This document shows, in pieces, positions 45,997 through 53,809 of a stretch of DNA of 64,000 nucleotides; within the stretch, counting starts at the first letter, position 1, and each line of letters opens with the position of its first letter. This stretch comes from Novosphingobium flavum (GTDB lineage: Bacteria; Pseudomonadota; Alphaproteobacteria; Sphingomonadales; Sphingomonadaceae): positions 124,001 to 188,000 of the forward strand of contig NZ_JACLAW010000008.1 of assembly GCF_014230315.1 (NCBI RefSeq). The letters are read 5' to 3'. The notes under the pieces are model-generated. The model was not told the origin of the DNA and did not search any database. It saw nothing but the letters and a program-made list of their open reading frames with translations. The translations under genes were made by a program, and so were the position numbers.

Positions 45997-46893
45997 CTAG
46001 CGCTGGGCGAGCCAGGCGGCGCATTCCTCGCCGAGTTCGGCGCGGGCGCGTTCCTCGTAGGCTTCGGAGACGGCGGCGGGCAGGCTGTCCATCCAGCGGC
46101 CGTTGGTTCCCTTGTTGATGAAGGTCTGGGCCCCGGCGTCCCAGAAGGCGCCGCCGAGCGGGGTGGACTTGGAGGCGTTGGCCTTCATCCAGTCGAACGA
46201 GCAGAACAGTTCGATCATCGGCCAGTCCTCGGCCTTGACCTCGATCCCGAGGAAATCGGCGAGCGCGCGCATCTGGCCGGGCATGTCGCGCTTGAGATCG
46301 GCGAAGTGGAGGAAGTGGACGTTGGGCAGGTGACGGATCTGCCACCAGCTGCGGATGTTGTCCCAGAACGACCAGAAGGGGTAGCCGTCCCCCTCCAGCC
46401 ACAGGGCGAAGTATTCGGCGGGATCGGCCGGAGGCGGCGCGATCGGCGGACCGACCAGGCCGGGGGTTTCGTTGAGCATCTGGTACCACAGCGCATTGGC
46501 GTTGGCGTGGTGGTTGTGCATCGACCAGACGGCGTCTCGCCCGTCGCGGCCGATGTAGATGTACTTGGCCTGGTCGGAGAAGCGCAGGGCGTCGACCGGC
46601 AGGTGGGTCTTGAGGAAGCGGCGGTGCGTCTGCGCTTCCACGGCCGGCAGCTTCACCGCTTTCGGGGGCACCCGCAGGTCGAGCCACGGCGACATTTCGG
46701 CGACGGCGAGATCGGGGTCCGGGCCGAGCAGCATCTGGCCGACGATCTGCTGGGTCCAGGTCGTACCGGACTTGCCGTAAGTGGCGATGATGATGTCGTC
46801 CCCGCGAAACTGGAAATCGTTCCAGATCGTTGAATCGAAATGATGATTGTGAAGCTCCCGCGTCTTGCGCGGAAGCATGGTTTGCGTTGCCAT
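45997..46893 (-). CDS. PAPS-dependent sulfotransferase domain protein
   Basis: A 298-residue cytoplasmic protein of the sulfotransferase superfamily, transferring sulfonate from PAPS to an alcohol or amine. The 5'-phosphosulfate loop is YGKSGTTWTQQIV (about residues 39-51), the 3'-phosphate region is YIGRDGRDAVWS, and the C-terminal FINKGTNGRWMD corresponds to the RKGxxGDWK motif with changes. The acceptor is unknown. ATG 46893 (MATQTMLPRK) follows GAGGGG; a TTG 6 bases upstream is possible. The nearest neighbour is a convergent terminator, so it appears monocistronic. Confidence 0.85.
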   Translation of the reverse strand: MATQTMLPRKTRELHNHHFDSTIWNDFQFRGDDIIIATYGKSGTTWTQQIVGQMLLGPDPDLAVAEMSPWLDLRVPPKAVKLPAVEAQTHRRFLKTHLPVDALRFSDQAKYIYIGRDGRDAVWSMHNHHANANALWYQMLNETPGLVGPPIAPPPADPAEYFALWLEGDGYPFWSFWDNIRSWWQIRHLPNVHFLHFADLKRDMPGQMRALADFLGIEVKAEDWPMIELFCSFDWMKANASKSTPLGGAFWDAGAQTFINKGTNGRWMDSLPAAVSEAYEERARAELGEECAAWLAQR

Positions 46894-46998
46894 GGACAAG
46901 CCCCTCGATCACAGTCAGATCGCGGCGTAATATAGCGCAGGTCCGGCTCCGGACGAAGTGGCAATATTACGGGCGCGCTATTGGCTGCATCGGCGCTC

Positions 46999-47202
46999 TC
47001 AACTTGGCCGGGTCAGCATCATTTCGGGCGATGCCGGGGCAAGGCGGCTGAGTAGGTCATTCAGCTCGAGCGAGCAGATGATGTGTTCGCCGGACGAGAA
47101 ATGGATCGCCGTGCCGTAGGTATCCTCGCGGATGTAGGTGATCTGGTCGGTGTTCACGACCGTCCACTGGCCGGAGGCCTGTTCGATGGTGGTGAGGGCC
47201 AT
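46999..47202 (-). CDS. FlbD-like small protein
   Basis: A 67-residue protein. The start at 47202 (MALTTIEQASGQWTVVNTDQ) has a near-perfect AGGAGG 7 bases upstream. The centre, DQITYIREDTYGTAIHFSSGE, and HIICSLELNDLLSRL resemble the FlbD family (short beta-rich proteins, sometimes near flagellar genes) or a LytTR-like fold. No flagellar genes occur in the window, so the resemblance is structural rather than a proof of function. Divergent from the SDR gene. Confidence 0.6.
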   Translation of the reverse strand: MALTTIEQASGQWTVVNTDQITYIREDTYGTAIHFSSGEHIICSLELNDLLSRLAPASPEMMLTRPS

Positions 47203-47358
47203 AGGTATGCCTCCTGAGAAGGAACCTGCAGAAATGCGCCTCTTGCCCGGCAATCTACGCGCTTGGGGGCGTGGCGGCAATTTGTTTTGCCGGATCGGCG
47301 GAGGGCTGGACCAAGGGGCCGGCGCCCGGCATGGCGGGGCGAGACAGGAGACTTTGGC

Positions 47359-48111
47359 ATGGACCTCAAGATCGCAGGCAAGGTGGCGCTGGTGCTGGGG
47401 GCGAGCAAGGGGCTGGGGGCGGCCTCGGCGGCCGCGCTGGCCGACGAGGGGGCGCTGGTTCATGCCGTGTCGCGCAGCGGCGCGGTGAGCGATGCGCGGC
47501 TGACCGGGTTGGCCGCGGACCTTTCCACGGCCGCGGGCGTGGAGGCGGTACTGGAGTTGGTTGCGCGGCTGGGCCGGGTCGACATCCTCGTCGGCAATAC
47601 GGGCGGGCCGCCGCGTTCAACGGCGCAGGGCGTGGACAGCGGGCAGTGGCGCGCGGCCTTCGAGGGGCTGGCGGTGTCCTTGTTCCGGATCGCCGATGCG
47701 GTCCTGCCGGGAATGATCGAGCGGGGCTGGGGGCGGATCATAACGATCGGTTCGAGCGGGATCGTCCAGCCGATTCCGCATCTTGCCCAATCCAACGCCG
47801 TGCGCGGGGCCGTGGCGGGGTGGTCGAAGACGCTGGCGGGCGAGGTTGGCCGGCATGGGGTGACGGTCAACATGGTGCTGCCGGGACGGATCGACACCGA
47901 CCGGGTGCGCGGCGGGGACGAGGCGGCGGCAGCGCGGGACGGGCTCGCCGTGGCCGAGGTGCAGGCGCGGTCGCGCGCGCAGATCCCGGTGGGACGCTAT
48001 GGCCGGGCCGAGGAATTCGGGGCGATGGTGGCCTACCTTGCGGGCGAGCAGGCCGGATACATGACCGGGACGATGATCCGGGTCGACGGGGGCTATGTTC
48101 GCGGGCTTTGA
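47359..48111 (+). CDS. short-chain dehydrogenase/reductase with altered catalytic residues
   Basis: A 250-residue SDR. ATG 47359 follows AGGAG. The cofactor loop GASKGLG (residues 14-20) and the IRVDGG near the C-terminus are intact. The catalytic serine region is present (ITIGSSG, around 130-134), but at the YxxxK position the sequence reads SNAVR (145-149), so Tyr and Lys are replaced by Ser and Arg; NNAG is GNTG. A known SDR subgroup (FabG-like proteins lacking the catalytic Tyr) shows this. It may be a non-canonical reductase or a binding protein. It is followed by the LPMO-like gene 110 bases later. Confidence 0.85.
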   Translation: MDLKIAGKVALVLGASKGLGAASAAALADEGALVHAVSRSGAVSDARLTGLAADLSTAAGVEAVLELVARLGRVDILVGNTGGPPRSTAQGVDSGQWRAAFEGLAVSLFRIADAVLPGMIERGWGRIITIGSSGIVQPIPHLAQSNAVRGAVAGWSKTLAGEVGRHGVTVNMVLPGRIDTDRVRGGDEAAAARDGLAVAEVQARSRAQIPVGRYGRAEEFGAMVAYLAGEQAGYMTGTMIRVDGGYVRGL

Positions 48112-48220
48112 TGCAGGCGCCGACTTGATCGCACTGCGCGACAATTGGCGACTTGATTGGTGGCGGGCAGTCCCGCATTTCTGGGCGGGCATGGGCAATT
48201 TGCCCCGGGGGACAAGAGCG

Positions 48221-48847
48221 ATGAACGGCATGGGGCGCAAGGCGTTGATGAGCGGGCTGGTTTTGGCGGCCGGACTGGCGGCGGGGCCGGCGGCGGCGCA
48301 TTTCCGGCTGATTTCGCCGGTCCCGACACTAATCCAGGACGAGAAGGGCGATCCGCAGAAGAAGGCGCCATGTGGCGGCACGACGGCGAATCCGGGCAAG
48401 CCTTCGGGGGCGGTGACTGACATCAAGGGCGGGCAGCCGCTCCATTTCAAGCTGACCGAGACCGTGTTCCATCCGGGGCACTACCGCGTTTCGCTGGCCC
48501 GGGCGCCCGAGAAGCTGCCGGCCGATCCGACGACGACCACCCGCCCCGGGACGCGGGGGCCGATCTCGACTTCGACCATGATCGCGCCGCAGGTGCTGCC
48601 GCCGCTGCTGGCGGACGGGCTGTTCATGCACATGATCAAGCCGGCCGCGCCGCAGACCTGGGAAATCGACCTGCGCATTCCCAATGTCGATTGCGCGAAC
48701 TGCGTGATCCAGGTGGTGCAGTGGATGGGCGAGCACGGCTTCAATCCGGACGGCGAATTTTCCTATCACCATTGCGCCGTGGTCAACATCAAGCGCGACC
48801 CGAAGCTGCCCGCCGACCGCGCCTGGCTGGCCGCGCTCAAGATCTGA
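48221..48847 (+). CDS. SCE4755-type polysaccharide monooxygenase-like protein
   Basis: A 208-residue secreted protein. The signal peptide (1-26, MNGMGRKALMSGLVLAAGLA...) is predicted to end AAA, leaving H27 as the first mature residue (HFRLISPVP), as in lytic polysaccharide monooxygenases where the N-terminal histidine binds copper. Later motifs are typical of this LPMO-like family: APCGG, HPGHYRVSLA, PNVDCANCVIQVVQWMGEHG and YHHCAVVNI, with paired cysteines. ATG 48221 has a weak binding site. Whether it binds copper or oxidises a polymer is unproven; the family is only LPMO-like. Confidence 0.82.
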   Translation: MNGMGRKALMSGLVLAAGLAAGPAAAHFRLISPVPTLIQDEKGDPQKKAPCGGTTANPGKPSGAVTDIKGGQPLHFKLTETVFHPGHYRVSLARAPEKLPADPTTTTRPGTRGPISTSTMIAPQVLPPLLADGLFMHMIKPAAPQTWEIDLRIPNVDCANCVIQVVQWMGEHGFNPDGEFSYHHCAVVNIKRDPKLPADRAWLAALKI

Positions 48848-48850
48848 GGC

Positions 48851-49045
48851 GTGTGGCGGCAGGGCCTGCGGTGGGGGCGCAACCTCGGACTGATCGGCTT
48901 TCTTGGCGGGTTTGTCGGGCCGGTGATCTTTGCGCCTGACGCCAACCAGGGGCCGATGCTGGGTCTGTTTATTACCGGCCCGCTGGGGTTCGTGCTTGGC
49001 TTCGCGGGCGGGGCAGTTGCGGCGCTGGTGCGCCGGGCGTCCTAG
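48851..49045 (+). CDS. small hydrophobic membrane protein
   Basis: A 64-residue protein from GTG 48851, starting 3 bases after the LPMO-like gene's stop. Two hydrophobic segments (about 13-28, LGLIGFLGGFVGPVIF, and 36-58, MLGLFITGPLGFVLGFAGG) suggest a membrane hairpin. No family recognised. Its tight spacing with the LPMO-like gene argues for co-transcription. Confidence 0.55.
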   Translation: MWRQGLRWGRNLGLIGFLGGFVGPVIFAPDANQGPMLGLFITGPLGFVLGFAGGAVAALVRRAS

Positions 49046-49048
49046 CTG

Positions 49049-49639
49049 TCAGGTGACTGCGGCGGCAGCCGGGGCCAGACTGGCGAGCAGGCCGGTGGCG
49101 ACGAGGGCCAGCCAGCCGGAGGCGAGGCGGCGCAGGATGCCGTGTTTGCCTGGCCCGCCGAGCCCAGCCATCGCGCCGCAGATGATCCATGCGCTTCCGG
49201 CCGCGCCGATGCACAGCGCTGCGCCGGCGAGGGCTGCGGGAAAGCCGGGCTCGCCGGGCCGGGGCAGCAGGGCGAAGGAAATGACCAGCGCCTTGGGATT
49301 GAGCAAGGTCGTCAGCGCCAGTTGCCGGGGGGTGATCGGCCGTGCCGAGGCGGGGGTGCCCGCGCCGGACCACAACCTTGTCGCCAGCAGGAGCAGCCAT
49401 AGCGCGGCGGCCAGCTTGAGCGCGCCGCCCGCTTCGGGGAAGGCCGCGAAAAGGCCTGCGCCGAGCGCCGAAAGGCAGAGAATGGCGACCATGTAGGCCG
49501 AGACTTCGACCGCCAGCAGGCGGGCGGCGCGCATCGGGCCGTCTTGCGCGGCGGCGAGGCCGAGCAGCGTGTTGGTCGGCCCCGGGGTGAGCAGCAGGGC
49601 GAGCATGGCGAGGAGGGCGGTGGTCTGGGTCATCGGCAT
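49049..49639 (-). CDS. LysE family translocator
   Basis: A 196-residue inner membrane exporter of the LysE/RhtB superfamily. The N-terminal motif LLTPGPTNTLLGLAAAQDG is the family signature, and about six hydrophobic segments follow. LNPKALVISFALLPRP is a second conserved block. Family members export amino acids or related small compounds; the substrate here is unknown. It converges on the small membrane protein gene with almost no gap. Confidence 0.87.
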   Translation of the reverse strand: MPMTQTTALLAMLALLLTPGPTNTLLGLAAAQDGPMRAARLLAVEVSAYMVAILCLSALGAGLFAAFPEAGGALKLAAALWLLLLATRLWSGAGTPASARPITPRQLALTTLLNPKALVISFALLPRPGEPGFPAALAGAALCIGAAGSAWIICGAMAGLGGPGKHGILRRLASGWLALVATGLLASLAPAAAAVT

Positions 49640-49781
49640 GGCTGGTTTGGAGGCACCGGGCCGGGCTGTCTTTGATCAGGATCAGTCGGCATGGGGCGTT
49701 CTCCGGTCGACAAGCGGGTGAAGCGCGATATTCTTGGGCGGGCGGGGCAGGGCTGGCTCCGCGCGGAGGGGAGAGTTCTCG

Positions 49782-51290
49782 ATGTTGGTGCGCACCATGA
49801 TCGCGTCAGCGGCGCTGGCGGCGACGTCCTTGCCTGCCTCGGCGCAGGTCGCTCTGCCCGGTCCGCAGGCGATTTCGGCGACCGACAAGCAGACCGGGGC
49901 CAAGGCCGATCCGCAGATGAGCGCGGACTTCGGCGGCGCCTATGACGGTTCGCAATCGGGGCTGGTGCGGCAGGTCGGGCTGAAAGTGGCCCGGCAATCG
50001 GGAATTGCCGCCGTTGACAGCGACTTCTCGTTCAAGCTGCTCAATTCGGGCGTGCCCAACGCTTTCGCCATCCCCGGCGGCTTTGTCTACACGACGCGGG
50101 GATTGCTCTCGCTCATGAACAACGAGGCGGAACTGGCCTTTGTTCTCGGCCATGAGACGGGGCACATCGCCGCCCGCCATTCGGATGCCCGCCAGAAGGT
50201 GACCCAGCGCAACGTCCTGCTCGGCACGCTGGGGCAGGCGGTGCTGGGGGCGGTGCTGGGTAATGGGACGATCGGCCAGATTGGCGGGCAGATCGGGCAG
50301 GCCGGCATCCAGCGGCTGGTGGTCGGCAACGTGATGAGCCATTCGCGGCAGGACGAGTTCCAGGCCGACGACCTTGGCGTGGTCTACATGATGAAGGCCG
50401 GTTACGACGCGGCGACCAGCAGCGATATCCTTGGCAGCCTTGCCGCGCAGACCACGCTGGACGCGAAGATCACCGGCAATAGCCGGACGACGCCGAGCTG
50501 GGCCATGTCGCACCCCGATCCCGCGATACGGGTGACCCGCACCCGCCAGCGGGCGCAGGAACTGGGTGCGCGCGGCGGGACGCGGGGCGGTGATGCCTTT
50601 CTGCTGGCGCTGAAGGGCATGATCTACGGCGATGATCCGGCGCAGGGGGTGATCGAGGGGCAGGAATTCCGCTATCCCGCCGGGCGGTTCCGGTTCACGG
50701 CGCCGGCTGGCTACGGCATGTCGAACGGATCGGACGCGGTGACGATTTCGGCCGCCGCCGACGGGCGCGTGGCGGGGCGGGCGCAGTTTTCGGGCGGCAG
50801 GTCCGACGGCAACCTCGATGCCGTGGTGAGCCGGACCTTTGCCCGGCTGACGCAGGAGGGAAGCGCGGTCAACGTGACCCCGACGCGGGCCAGCGTGAAC
50901 GGCATGGATGCGCGCACGGCCACGGTAAGCGCCAGTTCGGGCGGGCAAAACCTGGATGCGACCGTGGTGGCGATCGCGGCTTCGCCCACCACGGCCTACA
51001 GCTTCGTCGTGCTGCAACCGCGCGGCGCGGGGTTGGGGGACCTTGCCGGGCTGGTCAATTCGTTTCGCCGGATGAGCGACGCCGAAGCGGCAGCCATTCG
51101 CCCGAGGGTGATCGACGTGGTGACCGTGGGCCGGACCGACACGGTGCAGACCATGGCGGCCCGGATGGCCTTCACCAACCTCCAGGCCGAGCGCTTCCTC
51201 GTGCTCAATGGCCTGCCCGCCGGGACGACGCGGCTGGCGCCGGGCCGGAAGGTCAAGCTGGTCGTTTGGGGGCCTGCACAGAAGTATTGA
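49782..51290 (+). CDS. periplasmic M48 metalloprotease with LysM-like C-terminus (BepA-like)
   Basis: A 502-residue exported protease. ATG 49782 follows GGAGGGGAG. Signal peptide about 1-21 (ending ASA before QVALPG). The zinc motif HETGH is at residues 124-128 and the third ligand region is DEFQADDLGVVYM. The middle region (about 300-420) has no clear family. The last 80 residues (VVTVGRTDTVQTMAARM, FLVLNGLPAGTTRLAPG) resemble a LysM-like cell-wall-binding unit. Likely an outer membrane protein quality-control protease acting in the periplasm, with wall attachment. Confidence 0.88.
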   Translation: MLVRTMIASAALAATSLPASAQVALPGPQAISATDKQTGAKADPQMSADFGGAYDGSQSGLVRQVGLKVARQSGIAAVDSDFSFKLLNSGVPNAFAIPGGFVYTTRGLLSLMNNEAELAFVLGHETGHIAARHSDARQKVTQRNVLLGTLGQAVLGAVLGNGTIGQIGGQIGQAGIQRLVVGNVMSHSRQDEFQADDLGVVYMMKAGYDAATSSDILGSLAAQTTLDAKITGNSRTTPSWAMSHPDPAIRVTRTRQRAQELGARGGTRGGDAFLLALKGMIYGDDPAQGVIEGQEFRYPAGRFRFTAPAGYGMSNGSDAVTISAAADGRVAGRAQFSGGRSDGNLDAVVSRTFARLTQEGSAVNVTPTRASVNGMDARTATVSASSGGQNLDATVVAIAASPTTAYSFVVLQPRGAGLGDLAGLVNSFRRMSDAEAAAIRPRVIDVVTVGRTDTVQTMAARMAFTNLQAERFLVLNGLPAGTTRLAPGRKVKLVVWGPAQKY

Positions 51291-51298
51291 AGCGGGCG

Positions 51299-51868
51299 TT
51301 ACCTGCGCGGCGCGGGTTGATCCGGCGCGGATGGCCCTGCCTTCGCGCTGTTTTCACGGGCGATCCGCTCAACCACGCCCGGGGGTGCGGGGCGCGCCGG
51401 CCATGGACAGCCGCGCTGCAGGCCCACGCCCTTGAGGAATGCGCGGCGAGCGCTGCCGGCGTAGATGGCGAGCTGGACGCGGCGTTCCTGCGCATTGGCG
51501 CCGCTGAGTTCGCGGATCACGCCGCGAAACGGGATGAACGAGCCGACCACCGATTGCGCGACCTTGCCGGCGCTGACCTTGGCGGCCGTGGACTGGCCGA
51601 GATCGAAATCATCACCCAGCACTGCGTCTATTCGGCGCACCTCGGCGGCGATTTCCGGGCAGCGGCGCAGCCCGGCAAGGGCATAGGGCGCCGCCTCGGC
51701 CGCGAGCAGGACGGGCGGGATCTCGTCCTTCTTGAGATTGAGATCGGTGGCCGGCGTGGCGATCACGTCGACCGCGTTCGGCTCGCGCCGGGTGATCGGC
51801 TTGTCCGGCTGGGGATCGGCAAGGGCGGGCGTGGCCGCGAGGGCGATGGCGCAGAGAACCTTGTGCAT
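51299..51868 (-). CDS. secreted protein of unknown function
   Basis: A 189-residue protein starting ATG 51868 with a signal peptide (about 1-17, MHKVLCAIALAATPALA). The mature protein has two cysteines (RRCPE and QRGCPWP) and a segment LGQSTAAKVSAGKVAQSVVGSFIPFRGVIREL with a Gly/Ser/Val-rich hydrophobic stretch. The C-terminus is Pro/Ala-rich. Unrecognised. It lies 8 bases from the convergent M48 protease stop. Confidence 0.65.
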   Translation of the reverse strand: MHKVLCAIALAATPALADPQPDKPITRREPNAVDVIATPATDLNLKKDEIPPVLLAAEAAPYALAGLRRCPEIAAEVRRIDAVLGDDFDLGQSTAAKVSAGKVAQSVVGSFIPFRGVIRELSGANAQERRVQLAIYAGSARRAFLKGVGLQRGCPWPARPAPPGVVERIARENSAKAGPSAPDQPAPRR

Positions 51869-51944
51869 GAAGGGGTTACGGGCCGATCCGCAGGTGGTTC
51901 CTGAAACTGCTCGCGGACCCGCCGACCCGGTCAGCTGCGCCGGA

Positions 51945-52835
51945 TCATCCGAAGGTGTTGCAGGCGTCCTCGTTGCCGGTTTCCATGCCGGTGCGCAGCC
52001 ACTTCATGCGCTGGGCGCTGGAGCCGTGAGTGAAGGCTTCCTCCATCGGGCGGCGGCCGGCTGCTTTCATCAGGGTGTCGTCTCCGATCTGGTGCGCGGC
52101 GTTGAGGCCGCTTTCCATGTCGCCGGGCTCCAGCCGGTCCTTGTTCTTGGCGGCCCAGACCCCGGCATAGCAATCGGCCTGAAGCTCGAGCGCGACTGAC
52201 AGGGCATTGGCCTGAGAGGGGTTCTGACCCTGGGCCTGGTGAACCTTGTCGGACATGCCCACGAGGTTCTGGATGTGGTGGCCATATTCATGGGCGATCA
52301 CATAGTCGCGCGCGAACTGGCCGGTGGCGCCGAGCTGTTCGCTCATCTGGCGGTAGAAGTCGGTATCGAGGTAGATGCCGCCGTCGGACGGACAGTAGAA
52401 CGGACCCATCGCGCTCTGCGCCTCGCCGCAGCCGGAGCGGCCCTCCTGCGAATAGAACACCAGCTTGGGGCGCTGGAAGGAAATGCCGGCCTGCTGGAAG
52501 ACGGGGGCCCAGGTCTTGTTGAGCGAGGACAGGGCGTTGCAGCTTTCGCGGCTCGCCTGATCGACGGTGCAGCTTTCGCTGGCCGTGGTGCCGCCGCGAG
52601 GCTCCTGCCCGGGCAGGGGGCCGCCGACCTGCTGGCTACCCTGATCGAGGCTGCCGATCAGTTGCAGCGGATTGACCCCGAAAACCGCCGCCGCGATCAG
52701 GGCGATGACGAGGGTGCCGCAGCCGACCCGGCCGCCGGCGAGGCCAACCGGCAGGCCAAAACCACCGCCGCTGCCGCCGCTGCCGCGCTGATCCTCGACA
52801 TCGATGGAGTTGGGGTCAAAATCGTCGAGCCTCAT
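51945..52835 (-). CDS. YpfJ family neutral zinc metallopeptidase
   Basis: A 296-residue membrane-anchored protein: cytoplasmic N-terminus of about 35 residues including a Gly-rich run, one membrane segment (about 40-56, GTLVIALIAAAVFGVN) and a periplasmic peptidase domain. The metal site is HEYGHH (182-187), preceded by FYCPSDGGIYLDTDF and followed by ALELQADCYAGVWA, the YpfJ/PF04228 pattern. ATG 52835 preferred; a GTG 6 bases upstream exists. Its substrates are unknown. Confidence 0.88.
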   Translation of the reverse strand: MRLDDFDPNSIDVEDQRGSGGSGGGFGLPVGLAGGRVGCGTLVIALIAAAVFGVNPLQLIGSLDQGSQQVGGPLPGQEPRGGTTASESCTVDQASRESCNALSSLNKTWAPVFQQAGISFQRPKLVFYSQEGRSGCGEAQSAMGPFYCPSDGGIYLDTDFYRQMSEQLGATGQFARDYVIAHEYGHHIQNLVGMSDKVHQAQGQNPSQANALSVALELQADCYAGVWAAKNKDRLEPGDMESGLNAAHQIGDDTLMKAAGRRPMEEAFTHGSSAQRMKWLRTGMETGNEDACNTFG

Positions 52836-52926
52836 TGGCACAAATCCTGTTGCGGTGCGTCATGACACTGGATAGCCCGATGCAATCGGGGCCGGATTGT
52901 TACCCTCCAACTATCAGGAGTCGAGA

Positions 52927-53682
52927 ATGTTTCTTAGTGGCAAGCGAGCGCTGGTGACCGGTTCAACCTCGGGCATCGGCCTTGCCATGGCGCGGGCCCT
53001 GAAAGCCGAGGGGGCCGAGGTCGTTCTCTCGGGCTTTGGCGAGGCGGCGACGATCGACGCCCTGAAGGAAGAACTGGGCGCGATTCACATCGGGGCCGAC
53101 CTTTCCAAGCGATCCGGAGTGGAGGAGCTGATGGCCGGGGCCGGGCCGGTCGACATCCTCGTCAACAATGCCGGGGTCCAGCACGTCTCGCCGGTCGAGG
53201 AATTCCCGGTCGACAAGTGGGACCTGATCATCTCGCTTAACCTGACCGCGGCCTTCGACGCCTCGCGGCTGGCCATTCCCCACATGAAGCAGCAGGGCTG
53301 GGGCCGGATCATCAATCTTGCCAGCGCTCACTCGCTGGTCGCCTCGCCGTTCAAGGCGGCCTATGTGGCGGCCAAGCACGGCCTGGCGGGCCTGTCCAAG
53401 ACCATGGCGCTGGAACTGGCGACGAGCGGAGTGACCTCCAACTGCATCAGCCCGGGCTATGTCTGGACGCCGCTGGTGGAGAACCAGATCCCCGACACGA
53501 TGAAGGCGCGGGGCATGACCAAGGAGCAGGTGATCAACGAGGTCCTGCTCAAGGCCCAGCCGACCAAGCAGTTCGTCCAGCCGGACCAGCTGGGCGCGCT
53601 GGCCGTGTTCCTCTGTTCGGACGCGGCTTCGCAGATCACCGGGGCCAACCTGTCGGTCGATGGCGGCTGGACGGCGGAATAG
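52927..53682 (+). CDS. 3-hydroxybutyrate dehydrogenase (SDR)
   Basis: A 251-residue SDR that most resembles D-3-hydroxybutyrate dehydrogenase, which interconverts 3-hydroxybutyrate and acetoacetate with NAD in polyhydroxybutyrate turnover. ATG 52927 follows AGGAG. Cofactor loop VTGSTSGIG (residues 9-17), NNAG, the catalytic S in INLASAHS, and YVAAKHG with Y and K are all intact. The ending SVDGGWTAE and the PLVENQIPD segment are characteristic of this enzyme. No phasin or PHB synthase gene is adjacent. Confidence 0.85.
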   Translation: MFLSGKRALVTGSTSGIGLAMARALKAEGAEVVLSGFGEAATIDALKEELGAIHIGADLSKRSGVEELMAGAGPVDILVNNAGVQHVSPVEEFPVDKWDLIISLNLTAAFDASRLAIPHMKQQGWGRIINLASAHSLVASPFKAAYVAAKHGLAGLSKTMALELATSGVTSNCISPGYVWTPLVENQIPDTMKARGMTKEQVINEVLLKAQPTKQFVQPDQLGALAVFLCSDAASQITGANLSVDGGWTAE

Positions 53683-53809
53683 AGCAGTTCGGGCGGGTTT
53701 TCGCGGGCGCGTTACCCGCTTGCAACAGCGGTGAAAATTTCCCGGGACATTGTTGTGGGCGGCGGCGTTGTCGTTCACATATCGGGCGATGAGGCGAGGT
53801 TTTTCAACG

